A stretch of DNA of 64,000 bases from Nyssa sinensis (GCA_008638375.1 VIRR01000547.1:62001-126000), one strand, 5' to 3'; shown: positions 1 through 11,814, counted from the first letter of the stretch. A program made the numbers and translations. The notes: a model not told the origin generated them from the letters alone.

Positions 1-423
1 AGAGTGAAGTACTTTAATTCACGCATTCCTCTAAGTTTCTTTGATCTGTTCTTAGAACATTCATATATCAGAAGTGCACGAGAAAGTGTTTCAACTACAG
101 AAGAGCACATTCGAATACAAAGAACATCAGATCTGAGAAAAAGGAACTCAATTTTATTGATGATTCAGAAGATTTACATCAGTACAACAAAGACTGGAAA
201 TAAAACAGAGGCTACAATAAAGACATCATTACATAGGCCACTACAGAAGCTACTACAGAAGTTACAATTGGCAACATCACGGCTTTCTTCCTCGGATGAT
301 AAAAAGGCACGGGATCACAACTTCCATTACCGCCGCCGCCGGCTCCATTTGAAAGGAAGGAACCCTGAACCCCAATCTGCATCAAGGAGTGCCCAGGCCA
401 TTTCATCATTGCTATCAATGATC

Positions 424-822
424 TCAGTACCAACGGATGATGAGGGCTCTAGGCCTCAGGGGACTTTTCATTCTCCACCTTTGTAATCGGCATGACACCC
501 CAGCAGATTGAAGCAGGGGTCTCTGCCAAGTCACAAGGGGGAGGAAGCATCCCACATTCATCTCCCTCAAAGCAGTTGTCACACCCCGACCGATTTGAGC
601 AAGGGTCTCTGACAAGACATGAGGAAGAGGAGGCAACTCACTCCAAGCCTCGGTTGAATCAGGGAGGGACCACCACCAATCGAAGGAGTCTCGACCGGAT
701 GCCAAGATGGACAAGAAGGTCTCAACCTCCTCAAATCCTTCCTTGGAGACTGAATCAAAGGAAAGGTTAACTCTCGACCACAGTTTAATCATTTCCAACT
801 CAGACTGAAGATCATCAATCAT
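424..822 (-). other. possible second antisense reading frame in the retrotransposon 3' region
   Basis: A minus-strand frame is open from 972 down to 424. A TATA-like box at 923-932 lies inside it, so a start at the internal Met at 822 is more sensible. The first 60 residues from there look protein-like: a short amphipathic start (MIDDLQSELEMI) followed by an acidic/Trp-rich stretch. The tail is low-complexity. I do not recognise a family. It may be a downstream exon set or a second antisense gene, or a chance frame in decayed DNA. The plus-strand frame over 4-486 is less convincing. Confidence 0.25.
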
Positions 823-922
823 CTCCGAATAAACAGCAGTTTTGGAAAAACATCTAAAATCTCTCCTACGAGGGAACAGTTTGGGAACGAAAGGATTGAG
901 CGCAACCGTATGCTCTTCTTCC

Positions 923-1058
923 ACATATATAGGCCTTCGAAGACCAAAGGCCACCCAATTGAACCGTCGCAATGGTTAGGCGAAGAGTTAGCTTCGAAAT
1001 CCCAAACGACGGTGGTGCAATAAATGAGGCATTAAACCGCCCTCTCGGGAGAAGCAAA
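923..1058 (-). promoter_or_regulatory. putative antisense promoter 2 of the retroelement
   Basis: On the minus strand a block reading CGGTTTAATGCCTCATTTAT (around 1020-1041) is followed about 100 bases later by a TATA-like CCTATATATG (923-932). The same block with one or two changes, followed at a similar distance by a TATA-like box, occurs upstream of the antisense gene at 3687-3830. The repeated arrangement suggests two related antisense promoters. Confidence 0.4.
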
Positions 1059-1073
1059 AGGCAGAGCCACACA

Positions 1074-1590
1074 CGTAATATACAAACTTTTTAGTCTTTT
1101 CCACGTATATGACGTGACAGTTTCTCCAGGTCATTAACACTTAATGGGCCACGTATACAACAGAGGTCCATCAACTATGATGTTTCTTGGCTCTTGTCTT
1201 AACAGATCTGGAGGCAGAAGTTCTGATCAACCGAACTACAATCACGAAATATCCACTTATTATTAAGTCTCCGGATTCAGAACGGTCAGCTTTGAAATGT
1301 TTCTAAAAGAAGTCTTCAATTACTGACCTATGGCAAGTAAAGCAGCTCGGAACACAGCTACCTGCAGAGGAAAATCTGATCTGGTATACACTAAACTCCA
1401 GAGCAGCGCTACTTGCAACAATTACCACCATCAACTACAAGTTAAGGCACTACAGAGCAATATAACTCAAGACATGCACAAATACTACAGAGCAATATAA
1501 CTAAGGAGACGAGCATCAAGCAAAAGACTGTTCCATTAACGAATGTATATTTCAAGTACATTGGAAGTTGAAAATGACAAAATATACATC
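1074..1590. other. no gene seen; retroelement spacer
   Basis: Lies between the end of the antisense pseudogene and the second antisense promoter-like block. No long frame, repeat or recognisable site was seen. It presumably holds the 3' untranslated region of the antisense transcript. Confidence 0.4.
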
Positions 1591-3507
1591 CTAAGCCTGA
1601 TCAGCAGGAACAGGATCAACAACCGGAGAAGGATCGGCAGGAGCAGTATCAACCACCTCAGTTGGTACGACCACTTCTGTGGGATTGGCAGGGGGGACAT
1701 CAGCCACTTCACCCTGGATAACAACCTCTGAAGGTTCAGATCCAGGCGGCACAATTGAGGAGACATCAAGGTCAGGAAACTTGGCAAGAAGCCGGGAATG
1801 GAAGTTGTTGAACCCGAACATAATCAAGCGATGGGTCATTCCTTCCAGCTTCGACTTCATTTCCTCTTCATTATCCATCAATGCCTGCTCCACGACGTCA
1901 TCGAGCTGTTTACGGTGCTAATACTGCATGTTGTTCATCTCCGCCTGCAACCTCTTTGCCCGCTCAACAGCAAGGTTCCTCTCCGACTCCATCACGATCA
2001 AGGAGTTCTGACACTCCTTCAGCTTCTCTGCGGAGTCGTGAGCCTCCGCCCGAGCAGTACCAAGCTGAAGCCCTAGATCGTCCAGATCGGCCTTGAGTTG
2101 GTCTAACTCCTCCGCAGGTGGAGAAACCTCCACCAAAGCAGAAAGGGTATGCAGGGTCTGCATAATACAAAGTAAACAGTTCAATACCAGTATAAACACT
2201 TGAAGAAAAGGGAAAGAAAAATAAGGGCCCGACAAACTCACCTTGACCTGAAAAACGGTCAGATCAGCAAGAAGCTTCCCCGACTTCTGAGGCTTAAGCT
2301 TAACTGAGCCTTTGGCCCAGAAGTCCCTCAGAATCCTCTTGGCCTCCTGATCAGCAACGTCAGGAGCCACCGATGACGATGCCCCCTTACCCGCTCGTCG
2401 AGACGGGATTGGGGGGACCACCGAAATGGGGACAGGAGCCTCTTCCTCCCCTCAGCAGGCTCAGGAGAGGACAAAACTAACCTCCGCTTCTTTTGAACGG
2501 GAGGGACCGCTGGAAAGGAAGCCTCCCCAGCTGCCACGGATGGTGATGGCCCGGTCTCCCACTGAGCCATCACATTATCAGCAATCTCCTCAACACTCCC
2601 CCTGGCAGCCATCAATCTATCAGGGTTAACGATGGAAGAATGGTCCCGACTGCTGGGCTTCAAGAGCTTCTTATATTGCTTCTAAATCGCAGGAGAGAAG
2701 TCTGGTCTCTTCCACGCACTCTTGACTACAAAACAAGCACAGAAATTGATCAGTTCAACAATTGGCGAACAAAACGAAATCAATACAGCCACAGAAAAGT
2801 TAAGCCTCACCCCTTGGCCCAGTGGTTCGAGGGAATGCGGAGGGTTGACCTTCGAAGTTCTTGAATTCCCATCCTCCTTTAATGAAAAAGTACCACTTCT
2901 TCCAGGTCTTGTTGGAGGAGGGCACAGAAGTAAGGGGTCTGAACCCACTATCAAAAGACATATAATAAAGGCCCTTCGCCTTTTGAAGTTTTAGATCCAT
3001 ATTACTACGGATCAAGTCGAGGGACACCTCGACATTATTCATATGCCCTAACACAATAAAGCTCAACAGATGTCTCCAACTGTTAAGGTTCAGGTCTGCG
3101 GGGCAAAGGTTAAACCAACAAAAGAATTGTTTTATTATATCAGGAAGGGGGAGTGTGAGACCCATTTCAAACCAGGCCAGATAGGCACAGATTTCCCCCT
3201 CTCTAACATCGCTTGGGCGATCCCGAGAATCTGGGACCCTGAAAGTAACATTCGTGGGAAGTTTGAACTTCGCCCATAACTCCTTCAACATGGTTTCAGT
3301 AATTACACTCTCACCCTCCTCTCTGTAATCGGATTGACCAGAAGTCTCAGCAGCCCTATTTAGGGGCTCATCGAATGTATCAACAATCCTAACCCCCGGA
3401 CTAGAGGGGGGTTCTACCAGTTTATTTTCATCAATATTCACTAACTGCAGTTGAGGAACGGTCTCAGAAGGACTGCCCGAACCAGAGTGTGACTCAAAGC
3501 TAGACAT
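1591..3507 (-). pseudogene. decayed spliced antisense ORF, gypsy-type 'Transposase_28'-like plus coiled coil
   Basis: This is an antisense gene of the retroelement, read right to left. Exon 1 runs 3507-2811 from a Met that begins MSSFESHSGSG; an upstream in-frame Met at 3534 is less likely. Exon 1 has an acidic leader and then a globular region with the motif LPLPDIIKQFFCWFNL, which resembles the plant domain called putative gypsy-type transposon (PF04195). A GT-AG intron spans 2726-2810, and a second one spans 2158-2241. Exon 3 is a heptad-rich coiled coil followed by a Pro/Val/Glu-rich tail ending at 1591. Three lesions are visible: an in-frame TAG at 2682-2684, a frame change near 2400-2430, and a TAG at 1918-1920. 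It is therefore almost certainly non-functional. Family assignment is by memory of the motif pattern, not a search. Confidence 0.65.
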
Positions 3508-3686
3508 GGCGAATAAGAAAAAGAAATGAAACAAATGAGAAGGAACGTAGAAGGGGACTAAAAGTCGAACCTGAGATCAAGAAAGGACTATGAACACCAG
3601 ATATCCTTCAAACTTCAAAATATGTCAAATGGCGGTCTGGTACTGTAGAAGTGAATGCAGAAGAAAGGTATGAAAGACCTTTCCCT

Positions 3687-3830
3687 CTCTTTATGTACGC
3701 ATTCGAAATATGACCCTTCCAAGGCGAGCCGACACAACGGTTGAAGATAATGATGGATTCTCAAATATCGGCTGCGCAATAAATGATGCATTAAACCGAC
3801 GTCTCGAGAAACGGAGAAACAAAACGTATG
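3687..3830 (-). promoter_or_regulatory. putative promoter of the antisense gene
   Basis: On the minus strand the block CGGTTTAATGCATCATTTAT (about 3786-3805) is followed about 100 bases later by a TATA-like TACATAAAGA (3687-3696). The chosen ATG at 3507 lies about 180 bases downstream, leaving a leader of roughly 150 bases. The same arrangement recurs at 923-1058. Confidence 0.45.
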
Positions 3831-3877
3831 ACTCTTCACAAGACCCATAACCCTAGTTAAGCCCTAGCTTCTAACTA

Positions 3878-3895
3878 GGGCTCGGGGGGAGTAGC
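3878..3895 (+). other. polypurine tract
   Basis: The purine-rich run GGGCTCGGGGGGAGTAG lies immediately 5' of the TG that opens the LTR at 3896. This position is expected for the plus-strand primer of reverse transcription and sets the element's orientation as plus, opposite to the coding frame at 1591-3507. Confidence 0.6.
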
Positions 3896-4655
3896 TGATA
3901 GACCACAAACAGACACACCAATCACCTTGAGACACGTGTGCATACGGAGTTAACAAATCTCGATCATACAGAGCAGCAACTAGCCTTCAGGGCATTCTCA
4001 TATATATATCATACAGAGCTGATAATGTCGATCATACAGAGCAACAACTAGCCTTCAGGGCATTCTCATATATATATATATATATATATCATACAGAGCT
4101 GATAATCTCAATCATACAGAGCAGTGACTAGCCTTCAGGGCATTCTCATACATATATCATTTAGAGCCGATAAACTCGGTCAAACAGTTCAGGCGAAGCC
4201 TCCAAGGCATTCTCATGCACATCTCTCCCAGACCTTATGCCCTGGGCAATATTTAATCAACACCTCATACGGCTCCGACCTTATGGTTTCCTTAACAACT
4301 GCCAAACAGGGAATAAGGAAACTGTATTTAACACGGAAACTACTATCTATGATTATTTCCATCTACGACTTAATACTCCACAAGGTAACTGTAATCTCCG
4401 ATGATCGAATCCCTATATTCATGGCATCGAATCCTAATCAACTTAGGAAGGCCACGACTTATAAATTAAACCCTAGAGGTACGCTTTATTTTTATGCTCA
4501 TTCTTTTGGCTTTCAATACAGTCTTTCAATTCCATTTACTTACTTAAGCATCGGAGTGGTTACCGCCAGAGCCAATCCGGTGGTCCTCTGATCATCTTTC
4601 TGAGTGTTCTACAGGTCACGGAGCCCACACTTATTGCGAGTCAAAAAGTACAGCA
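3896..4655 (+). mobile_element. 3' LTR of the Ty3/gypsy element
   Basis: Starts TGATAGACC directly after the polypurine tract. It contains a short tandem repeat (3960-4225) and a TATA-like TATAAATTAAACC near 4459, and ends close to AAAGTACAGCA at about 4655. The right boundary is inferred from the TG...CA rule and the general look of such LTR ends. It could instead end at the CTACA near 4615. Confidence 0.55.
3960..4225 (+). repeat. tandem repeat in LTR, 68-80-bp unit, 3 copies plus a partial
   Basis: Units start at about 3960, 4029 and 4109, with a diverged partial at 4177. Each contains ATCATACAGAGC, then TAGCCTTCAGGGCATTCTCA, then a short (TA)n run whose length explains most of the size variation. 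Confidence 0.8.
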
Positions 4656-5829
4656 TCACTTTCAAATCTATTTTATCTGATATTTAGACAAAAGAAATGC
4701 TGTTGGGTTTAGGTTTTGTTGTATCTTTAATTATTTTCTTTTCTTTTCTTTTATTTCTCTATAATTCACTAGATAGTATAAGTAAATTGGGTCTCTGATC
4801 ATTACCCCAAGAGTACCATGCATTTGAGAAGTTTTTACTTTTGGCGAGGCTCCTCTCAGTAATTAAAGATATATTTGTTGGCTTAAAAAAATATAAATTT
4901 TCTTATATTTCTACATACCTACCTACTTCTTGCTACATCATGAGATTAAATTCTATAATTTTCAATGCTTGATTTTCTTTCATGAGTTAAATATGCGAGT
5001 TATTACAGTTTGAACCATACTACAGTAAATTGTGTGCACATTTATACTCTAAATTTTGGGAAGGAGATATGATTATTTTGGTCTTTCAGTGTTTTTGGCA
5101 CTGATAATTTTACTTTAATTTTAACGATGAAGGGATAAATGTCCACTTTTATATCAAAAAGAATTATGTACAAACAGGCCTAACTACGTGGGGGTTATGA
5201 GTAATATCTCTTTCTCTTTTTTTTTTTTTTTTAAACCCCAAACACTTATTTCTTTAGGCTTCTAACTTCTGTATTGCCATAAGCCATGTGTTTTGTATAT
5301 TTCTTTCATTGGGATGCATGGGTGTCACGACCCGTTTTATATCCAATGTGGATTATGGGTCCGTGGCCAGAGGCAGTGGCCATATGTCATTCCCTATTTA
5401 AGTTTTATAACATAAATAAAAATGTAGGACATCTGAAAATCAACTATAACTATCATCAAAGCAATCATGTACAACCACACATATAATTAAGTTTTTAAGT
5501 TACAAGATTTCAAAACATCCCCAAGACGTGGAGACATGGGAGAACTAGAATCACTACACACATAGTCTACACTACAAGAAAAAGGACTATTAGCGACACC
5601 CAGTAAAGCGTCGCTAAAAGGCACTATTAGCGACGCACACTACGTGTGTCGCTAAAAAGCAGTAAAAATAAATTTTTCGCTCAAAAAAATGGGTGCGCAT
5701 GTTTTGGCGACGGAAAAGGGATTATTAGCGATGCACGTGTGCGTCGCTAATAGTCTAATTATTATTAGCGACGCACAACGACTTATTAGCGACGCTCGGT
5801 GTGCGTCGCTAAAAATCCCCTATTTTTCT

Positions 5830-7060
5830 TTCCCAACAGCGACCCAATTTTTGCATCTCTCTATTCCCCTAATTTTTCTCACTCTCTGTCACTTTCACTC
5901 CTCAATCACGACCAGGGTTCCGACAACGCCAAATGGCTCATCCGACGATGACCACGCTTTTGGCGACTACGGTAACTCTCTCTCTGTTAGGTTGATACAT
6001 GTTTTCTTCTCCACAGCTTTCTTGGAAAATTGAATGTTAAGAATGTTAATGTCAAAACTTGTTTATTTTGTTTCAAGAGTATGAATCAGATGGAATTGAT
6101 TGGACAAAAGTAGATTTTGAGGACAACCAAGAGTGTTTGAATCTCTTTGAGATGGTATTTTTGTTTCTATTTTTAGGCCTGATACTGAAGTTTTTTAATT
6201 TCAAAAATTTTTTTCAGGTAAAAGGAACTATCATATTAATTGTTTTTTTTTTTTCAAAAATGAATATGAACATTACTTATAGTTTATGATAAAATTTATT
6301 TGTGAGTAGAACCAATAAGCAAATTCTCTCTTGCTATTGCCTAGGTTTCAATGGATCAAATGCCTGTTATATCTCTTGAGGACCATGGGGAGTTACATCT
6401 TTGATCATCCTTATCTCAGATTTCCATATCTTCCCTAGGAAGTTCAAATTTTCCCCATAAATTATATCATCATTTGTTTTCTTTGCTTTCGTGAATGTGT
6501 TAATGAGTTAAGCATTTTGTAGGATAAATATTAGAAGTTGCAAAAGTAGAGTGTAAATCTAAACACTATTCCATCTGGAGAACTTATCATATGAATGCAT
6601 TAACCGCATGCATTTGAACAGAGGGATGAATAATCTATATGGTAAGGTGAAGCTAATCAAGATGTAATTGGGACATTGTCAAACACTTAGCCAATTTGAA
6701 TAATTGGGATAAGACTTTGTTGAGTTGAGGGTTTGCTCATGCATCCAATAGGAATAGCAGCACTATTGTGGTTTACACTTTACATACCATCTGAAATCTG
6801 AAGGTAAAATACAAGATTGTGAAAGTGGCTGTTGAAGAAAATGAGAGCCTTCACCATAACTAATTGTTGTGGGATCAATTGAGGATTTTCAGAAATGTCC
6901 TTCCACTTTTTCATCACCATTTGAGAGACACCACCAGTTTCTTTAGTGGCCACAGTTACAATGATAGATTTTTATTGACCCATCAATTTTCACGGGCATC
7001 ACCATGGATTATGTTGCTATTCTAGATTAATCATTCTTGGCAATAGCTGAAAATATATCA
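5830..7060 (+). other. gene-derived interior of the CACTA element
   Basis: Between the left subterminal repeats and the tandem array the DNA looks like a mosaic of plant exons and introns. There is a leader-like CT-rich stretch (5850-5930), a short frame MAHPTMTTLLATT beginning at about 5932 that runs into a GTAACTCTC donor-like site, the myosin exon at 6078-6154, and further acceptor-like sites (for example before 6345). Apart from the myosin exon I recognise none of these pieces. Confidence 0.4.
6078..6154 (+). pseudogene. captured myosin motor-domain exon fragment
   Basis: The frame reads EYESDGIDWTKVDFEDNQEC and continues LNLFE. This matches my memory of the conserved segment in plant myosin heads (class VIII or XI) in which a (D/E)NQ(E/D)CL...LFE motif precedes the relay-helix region. 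It is preceded by a T-rich tract with an AG acceptor-like end and followed by a GT donor-like site, so it looks like one exon with its intron edges. The usual basic residue after LFE has become Met. With no neighbouring motor exons it cannot encode a myosin. It is most simply a host exon captured by the CACTA element. Confidence 0.65.
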
Positions 7061-7170
7061 GATGTTTGATTTTAATCTTGTTCGCTTTATTTTTTGCTTT
7101 TGTTTTTGTTTTTGGGGTGGGGTGGGGGGGTGTTGTTAAGGTAATGTATAACTATACTGAATACACCAAA

Positions 7171-8335
7171 ACCCCATCACACACCTCAAAAATGATAAAA
7201 TAAACTTGCACAAACTTACGGCACTCGGTTCGGATGCCCGGTTTGAAACTTATGCAAGTTTTAGCTCCAAAAAGGCCCATTTTGGGGTTTTGACAGACCA
7301 AAATGCCGGATATCGGCCTAAATATATCGAAACCCCATCACAAACCTCAAAAATGATAAAATAAACTTGCACGAACTTACGGCACTTAGTTCGGATGCCC
7401 GGTTTGAAACTTATGCAAGTTTCAACTCCAAAAAAGTCCATTTTGGGGTTTTGACAGACCAAAATATCGGATATCGACCTAACTACATCGAAACCCCATC
7501 ACACACCTCAAAAATGATAAAATAAACTTGCACGAACTTACGGCATTCGGTTCGGATGCCCGGTTTGAAACTTATGCAAGTTTCAGCTCCAAAAAAGCCC
7601 ATTTAGGGGTTTTGACAGACCAAAATGACGGATATCATCCTAAATACACTGAAACCCCATCACACACCTCAAAAATGATAAAATAAACTTGCACGAACTT
7701 ACAACACTCGGTTCGGATGCCCGATTTGAAACTTATGCAAGTTTCAGCTCCAAAAAGGCCCATTTTAGAGTTTTGATAGACCAAAATACAGGATATCGGC
7801 CTAACTACACTGAAACCCCATCACACACCTCAAAAATGATAAAATAAACTTGCACGAACTTACGGCACTCGGTTCGGATGCCCGGTTTGAAACTTATGCA
7901 AGTTTCAGCTCCAAAAAGGCCCATTTTGGAGTTTTGACAGACCAAAATGCAGGATATCGGCCTAACTACACCGAAACCCCATCACACACCTCAAAAATGA
8001 TAAAATAAACTTGCACGAACTTACGGCACTCGGTTCGGATGCCCGGTTTGAAACTTATGCAAGTTTCAGCTCCAAAAAGGCCCATTTTGGGGTTTTGACA
8101 GACCAAAATGCCGGATATCGGCCTAAATACACTGAAACCCCATCACACACGTCAAAAATGATAAAATAAACTTGCACGAACTTACGGCACTCGGTTCGGA
8201 TGCCCGGTTTGAAACTTATGCAAGTTTCAGCTCCAAAAATGCCTATTTTGAGGTTTTGACAGACCAAAATGCCGGATATCAGCCTAAATACACCGAAACC
8301 CCATCACACACCTCAAAAATGATAAAATAGACTTA
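7171..8335. repeat. tandem array, 161-bp unit, 7 full copies plus a partial
   Basis: The unit contains AACCCCATCACACACCTCAA, GGTTCGGATGCCCGGTTTGA and GACAGACCAAAATGCCGGAT. Copies of AACCCCATCA occur at about 7170, 7331, 7492, 7652, 7813, 7974, 8135 and 8297, giving spacings of 160-162. Units are highly alike. The 161-bp length is not a multiple of three, so the array does not preserve a reading frame. It lies wholly inside the CACTA element. Confidence 0.95.
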
Positions 8336-9186
8336 TGCTACTTTATGACGTTCTTACTATTGATGCATGCAAGAAAAAAAAAACTATTCACATTTTATGT
8401 TGATATATATTTAATAATTGTTCTAATATATATCATTTGATCTTTATTTCAGATTGATCGGGATTATTGCCGCGCCGTCCTTATGTTTTGCATCGGAACT
8501 TGTTATTTTTATTTGTTTTTTCTTTTTTTCTTTTCATGGACATGTGTAGTTACATTTTTGGAGACAATTTTTAATTTTTCTATTTATTGTTAAATTGTAC
8601 TTTTACAAATGTACATTTTTTGGAGACAATTGTTAATTTTTCTTTTTTAATATATTCATTTCAGAATGCTTGGATTTTATTGTATATCGGGATGGATGAT
8701 TGATACAGGTTTAAACAGGAATGAAACAACAAAGAAAACAAAGCAAATATGGGTTTTTTTTTTTAAAAAAAAACTATTAGCGACGTGCACTGAGCGTCGC
8801 TAAAAGTCATCATTAGCGACGCTCAATATGGGCGTCGCTGAAAATCACTATTAGCGACGCACACTGCGCGTCGCTAATAGTGACTTTTAGCGATGCCCAC
8901 ACTGAGCGTCGCTAATGGTGACTTTTAACGACGCTCAGTGCGTCCTTGTGTAGTTTTTGCGACGCGCATACCCAATTTTTAGCGACGCTCATTGTGCATC
9001 GCTAAAAGTCACCATTAGCGACACACATCCCTTTGTGCGTCGCTAATAGTGATTTTCAGCGATGCCACTATTTGTGACGCCTTAGCGACGCACGTTTGTG
9101 CGTCGCGAAAGACCTTTAGCGACGCTCAAGGCCACTCTTAGCGACGCACACGTGCGTCGCTAATAGTGTCTTTTGTTGTAGTACTA

Positions 9187-11814
9187 GTATAGTACTACAA
9201 AAAAATTAAAGGGTCCATTGCACTAACGAAAGATCAACCTGCTACTAACTCGGCATCTTGTTGGTCTATACGCTTGTAGGTCCATGTATAGCCCGATGAC
9301 CTGAAAAATAATAATAATATATCCAGAGTGAGCTAAATAAGCTTAGTAAGTAAACTCTTCACTCTGTCATGGGTCAAGGTCGACTCAAAAGGTGAGTAAG
9401 AATCATAATGAGCAAGAATAGTATCACATTGAGATATGAATAGTACGGATAGTAGAAAAGGCACCGTATCCAGTTACTAACAAATGGATAACTCTCAAAA
9501 CACATCCCAAGATAGATTATCAAACAAATATAAGGAATGTCCCAACAACACATAGCTATCATAGTAGTAAGATATCAATCTGAACTCAAGAATCAACAAG
9601 AACATCATCAACAAGTAGTATATCAACAAATAAACCATAAACAAGCTCACAAGGAATATTTAAATCAGAAGCAGATAGTCAATGTAGGCAAATATCAGTC
9701 CGATTTCAAGGATAAGTAAACAAGCACATCATCGAACAAATAATACATCAACAAATAAACCATGAACATGATTAGATAATGTGTCCACAAATAAACCACG
9801 GACTCTCTCAAAATGGCGTATCTGGGATCAAGAGTACATCAATAGATAAACCACGGACCAGTTCAATGTGGCATATCTAGAGTCAATAAATCGTGTCAAA
9901 ATATCAATAAACGATATGAGATACAACAGAACAGATGCTAACATACATATATCTCTTGAGTGCCTATCTAGGGCCTCGCCCAAATCAACAAATAACACCA
10001 GAGCTCTGTGCACATAACATGTCCCTCATGGACTAATCATTAGGCCACTCCAAACATCGACCCGTGGGTCCTCAAGCATCTGTGAATTAGACGAACGTTG
10101 TGATAGATCACAACTCTAGGTATCCAATAAAATCATGATTATCATGTTTCCACGGGATATGAAAATACAGACAATCGAATAAAGATATCAATAGTCGATA
10201 TCTCAATGAGTCAACAACAAGAGCAAGTATCAAATCATGGAGATCAATATCATCAGGCATGCATAGAATACAAACTGATAGCATCAAGAAATATATGTGA
10301 CATGGCTAGGAGTAACATATGACAGAATTCGGATTTGCTTACCTTATACTAGCTTTCCTCTTTGTTACTCGATATTAGATTCCTTCTCCTTTCCTTTAGA
10401 AAATCTTATAACCAAGAATCCACATTAAATCAGTTCTCGTTCTATTTATTTGTACTTTTGATAACTTTAGAAATTGTTAAGAATTTATTTATCACTTTCT
10501 AATCTTTACAGAATATTGCTATTAAGTTCAGAATATTTCTTATAATTAATTTTTGGCTTTCTCGAATTTTAATTAGCTCATTCATGCCTTAAATTAAATC
10601 TAGAGGCGTTTTTGTAATTTTATACTTTGACGTGTCATATTTTTTAGTACCTCGTTTGCTAAAACGGATTCCGTCGTTGAGTTCGGAACTCCCAAAAATA
10701 TTGAATTTCGCTATCTTTTTATTTTATTTAGACATCAAAGCTAATTTAAGAAATTACATTAAATTAATTAATTAAATTTTTTTTCTTATATATTATATAT
10801 ATATATAAATCATATTTTTCAACAAGCAGTTCAGTGGCCATTCGCTCAGCCATAGGAACCTACATATGTACAGAGCTTCAACTAACCCCACTGGCCGCAA
10901 TTCTAGTTTTTCTTCTTCTTTTTATTTTTATTTTTTTTTATTCTTCTTACTTAAACAAAACGATGGCGTATTGAGTTACGTCAACCAAGGCCCACCCTCA
11001 CGACTTTTCGGTCGTTTCCTCCGGCGCCAGTCACCGGAACAGCACAGTTCCCCACTGGTTTACACCATTTTCACGTCCGTTTTTCCTGGGTTTTGTATCA
11101 AAATTATTCTAAGGATTTCAACTAATCGATTGGAACTGTTTTTAGACCTCAGATAACCAAATTCTAGACACCCACATGAATGTTCCAGCATTGCACTGGT
11201 GGGGGATAATTTAGCTGTAACATGGTCATTTTTGGACCCTTTTTCGCCATTTTTGTTGCATTAAGTTCCTGCGACAGTTTCCTACTTATATAGAACCTCA
11301 AAATTAAGTTTAGAATGACTCAGAAAATTTTTTCTTTTTTTTTTTCAGTTTCTTGGCCGAGTTGTAGACCTTCTCTCTCTGAAATTTTCCTTAAGGTTTT
11401 GACTCTATTCAACTCCAAAATTTATCTGCAACAGTTTAAAATAACAATTAAAGCAATTGAAATCAACTTCTTACCTGTTGGTGCCGAATTTCAGCTTTTC
11501 ACTTTCTTGCCAAATTTTTCCTTTTTCTTTCTTTACTTCTCTTTTCCTGCGCTTAGCTTCTCTCTCACACTTCCTCTATTTCTCTCCCCTTCTATTTCTC
11601 TCTTTTGCCCTTTATATTTCTTCTTAACCGACCTAAGGTCGGTGGTTGCTACTTACGTGTATTTATTTATTTATTTTTTTTGTTCAATCTTTCTACCACC
11701 TTCTTCCAACTTCTACTCCTTTCCACTAATTTCTCCATGCGTCCATTTTTAATTCAATTATCTTTTATTTTATTTTATTTTTATTTACTTATATATATAT
11801 ATATGTATATAAAG
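9187..11814 (-). other. body of the solo LTR; no gene seen
   Basis: AT-rich sequence continuing the minus-strand LTR to the right of the CACTA insertion. It includes the AGTGAGCTAAATAAGCTTAG stretch near 9327, of a kind often seen in long gypsy LTRs. Short frames here (9537-9719, 9828-10013, 10866-11156, 11315-11752) are low-complexity or lack any recognisable domain. Confidence 0.5.

Larger units (their letters stand above)
1..4655 (+). mobile_element. Ty3/gypsy LTR retrotransposon, 3' part (Tat-lineage-like), truncated by window start
   Basis: This is the 3' portion of a plus-strand LTR retrotransposon. Seen directly: a purine-rich tract just before position 3896, an LTR-like block from 3896 to about 4655 with a TATA-like box near 4460, and a decayed gene on the opposite strand (1591-3507). 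Pol genes and the 5' LTR would lie to the left, outside the window. An antisense gene between pol and the 3' LTR is a known property of some Tat-lineage Ty3/gypsy elements, which is why I favour that lineage. The target-site duplication cannot be checked because the 5' end is missing. Confidence 0.65.
5570..9183. mobile_element. non-autonomous CACTA (En/Spm) element
   Basis: Begins CACTACAAGAAAAAGG and ends TTTTGTTGTAGTA, which are imperfect inverted termini. It is flanked by the 3-bp duplication CTA (5567-5569 and 9184-9186). Both ends carry many subterminal copies of TTAGCGACGC / GCGTCGCTAA in both orientations (5590-5815 and 8775-9170), the classic transposase-binding region layout. No transposase frame was seen. 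The interior holds a myosin exon (6078-6154), other exon-like pieces and a 161-bp tandem array. Confidence 0.85.

Noticed and set aside
4..486. 160-codon plus-strand frame at the window start
   Set aside because: Composition is biased and no domain is recognisable. It overlaps the decayed 3' region of a retroelement whose coding signals are on the other strand.
7250..8267. Two similar 70-codon minus-strand frames in the tandem array
   Set aside because: They follow from the array. The 161-bp unit shifts frame each copy, and no domain is visible.
7171..8335. Regular repeats that might be read as a CRISPR-like array
   Set aside because: Units are 161 bp and directly abutting with no unique spacers, and the setting is a plant transposon.
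11315..11752. 145-codon Phe/Ser/Leu-rich frame
   Set aside because: It is a pyrimidine-rich stretch of the solo LTR. Composition explains the frame.
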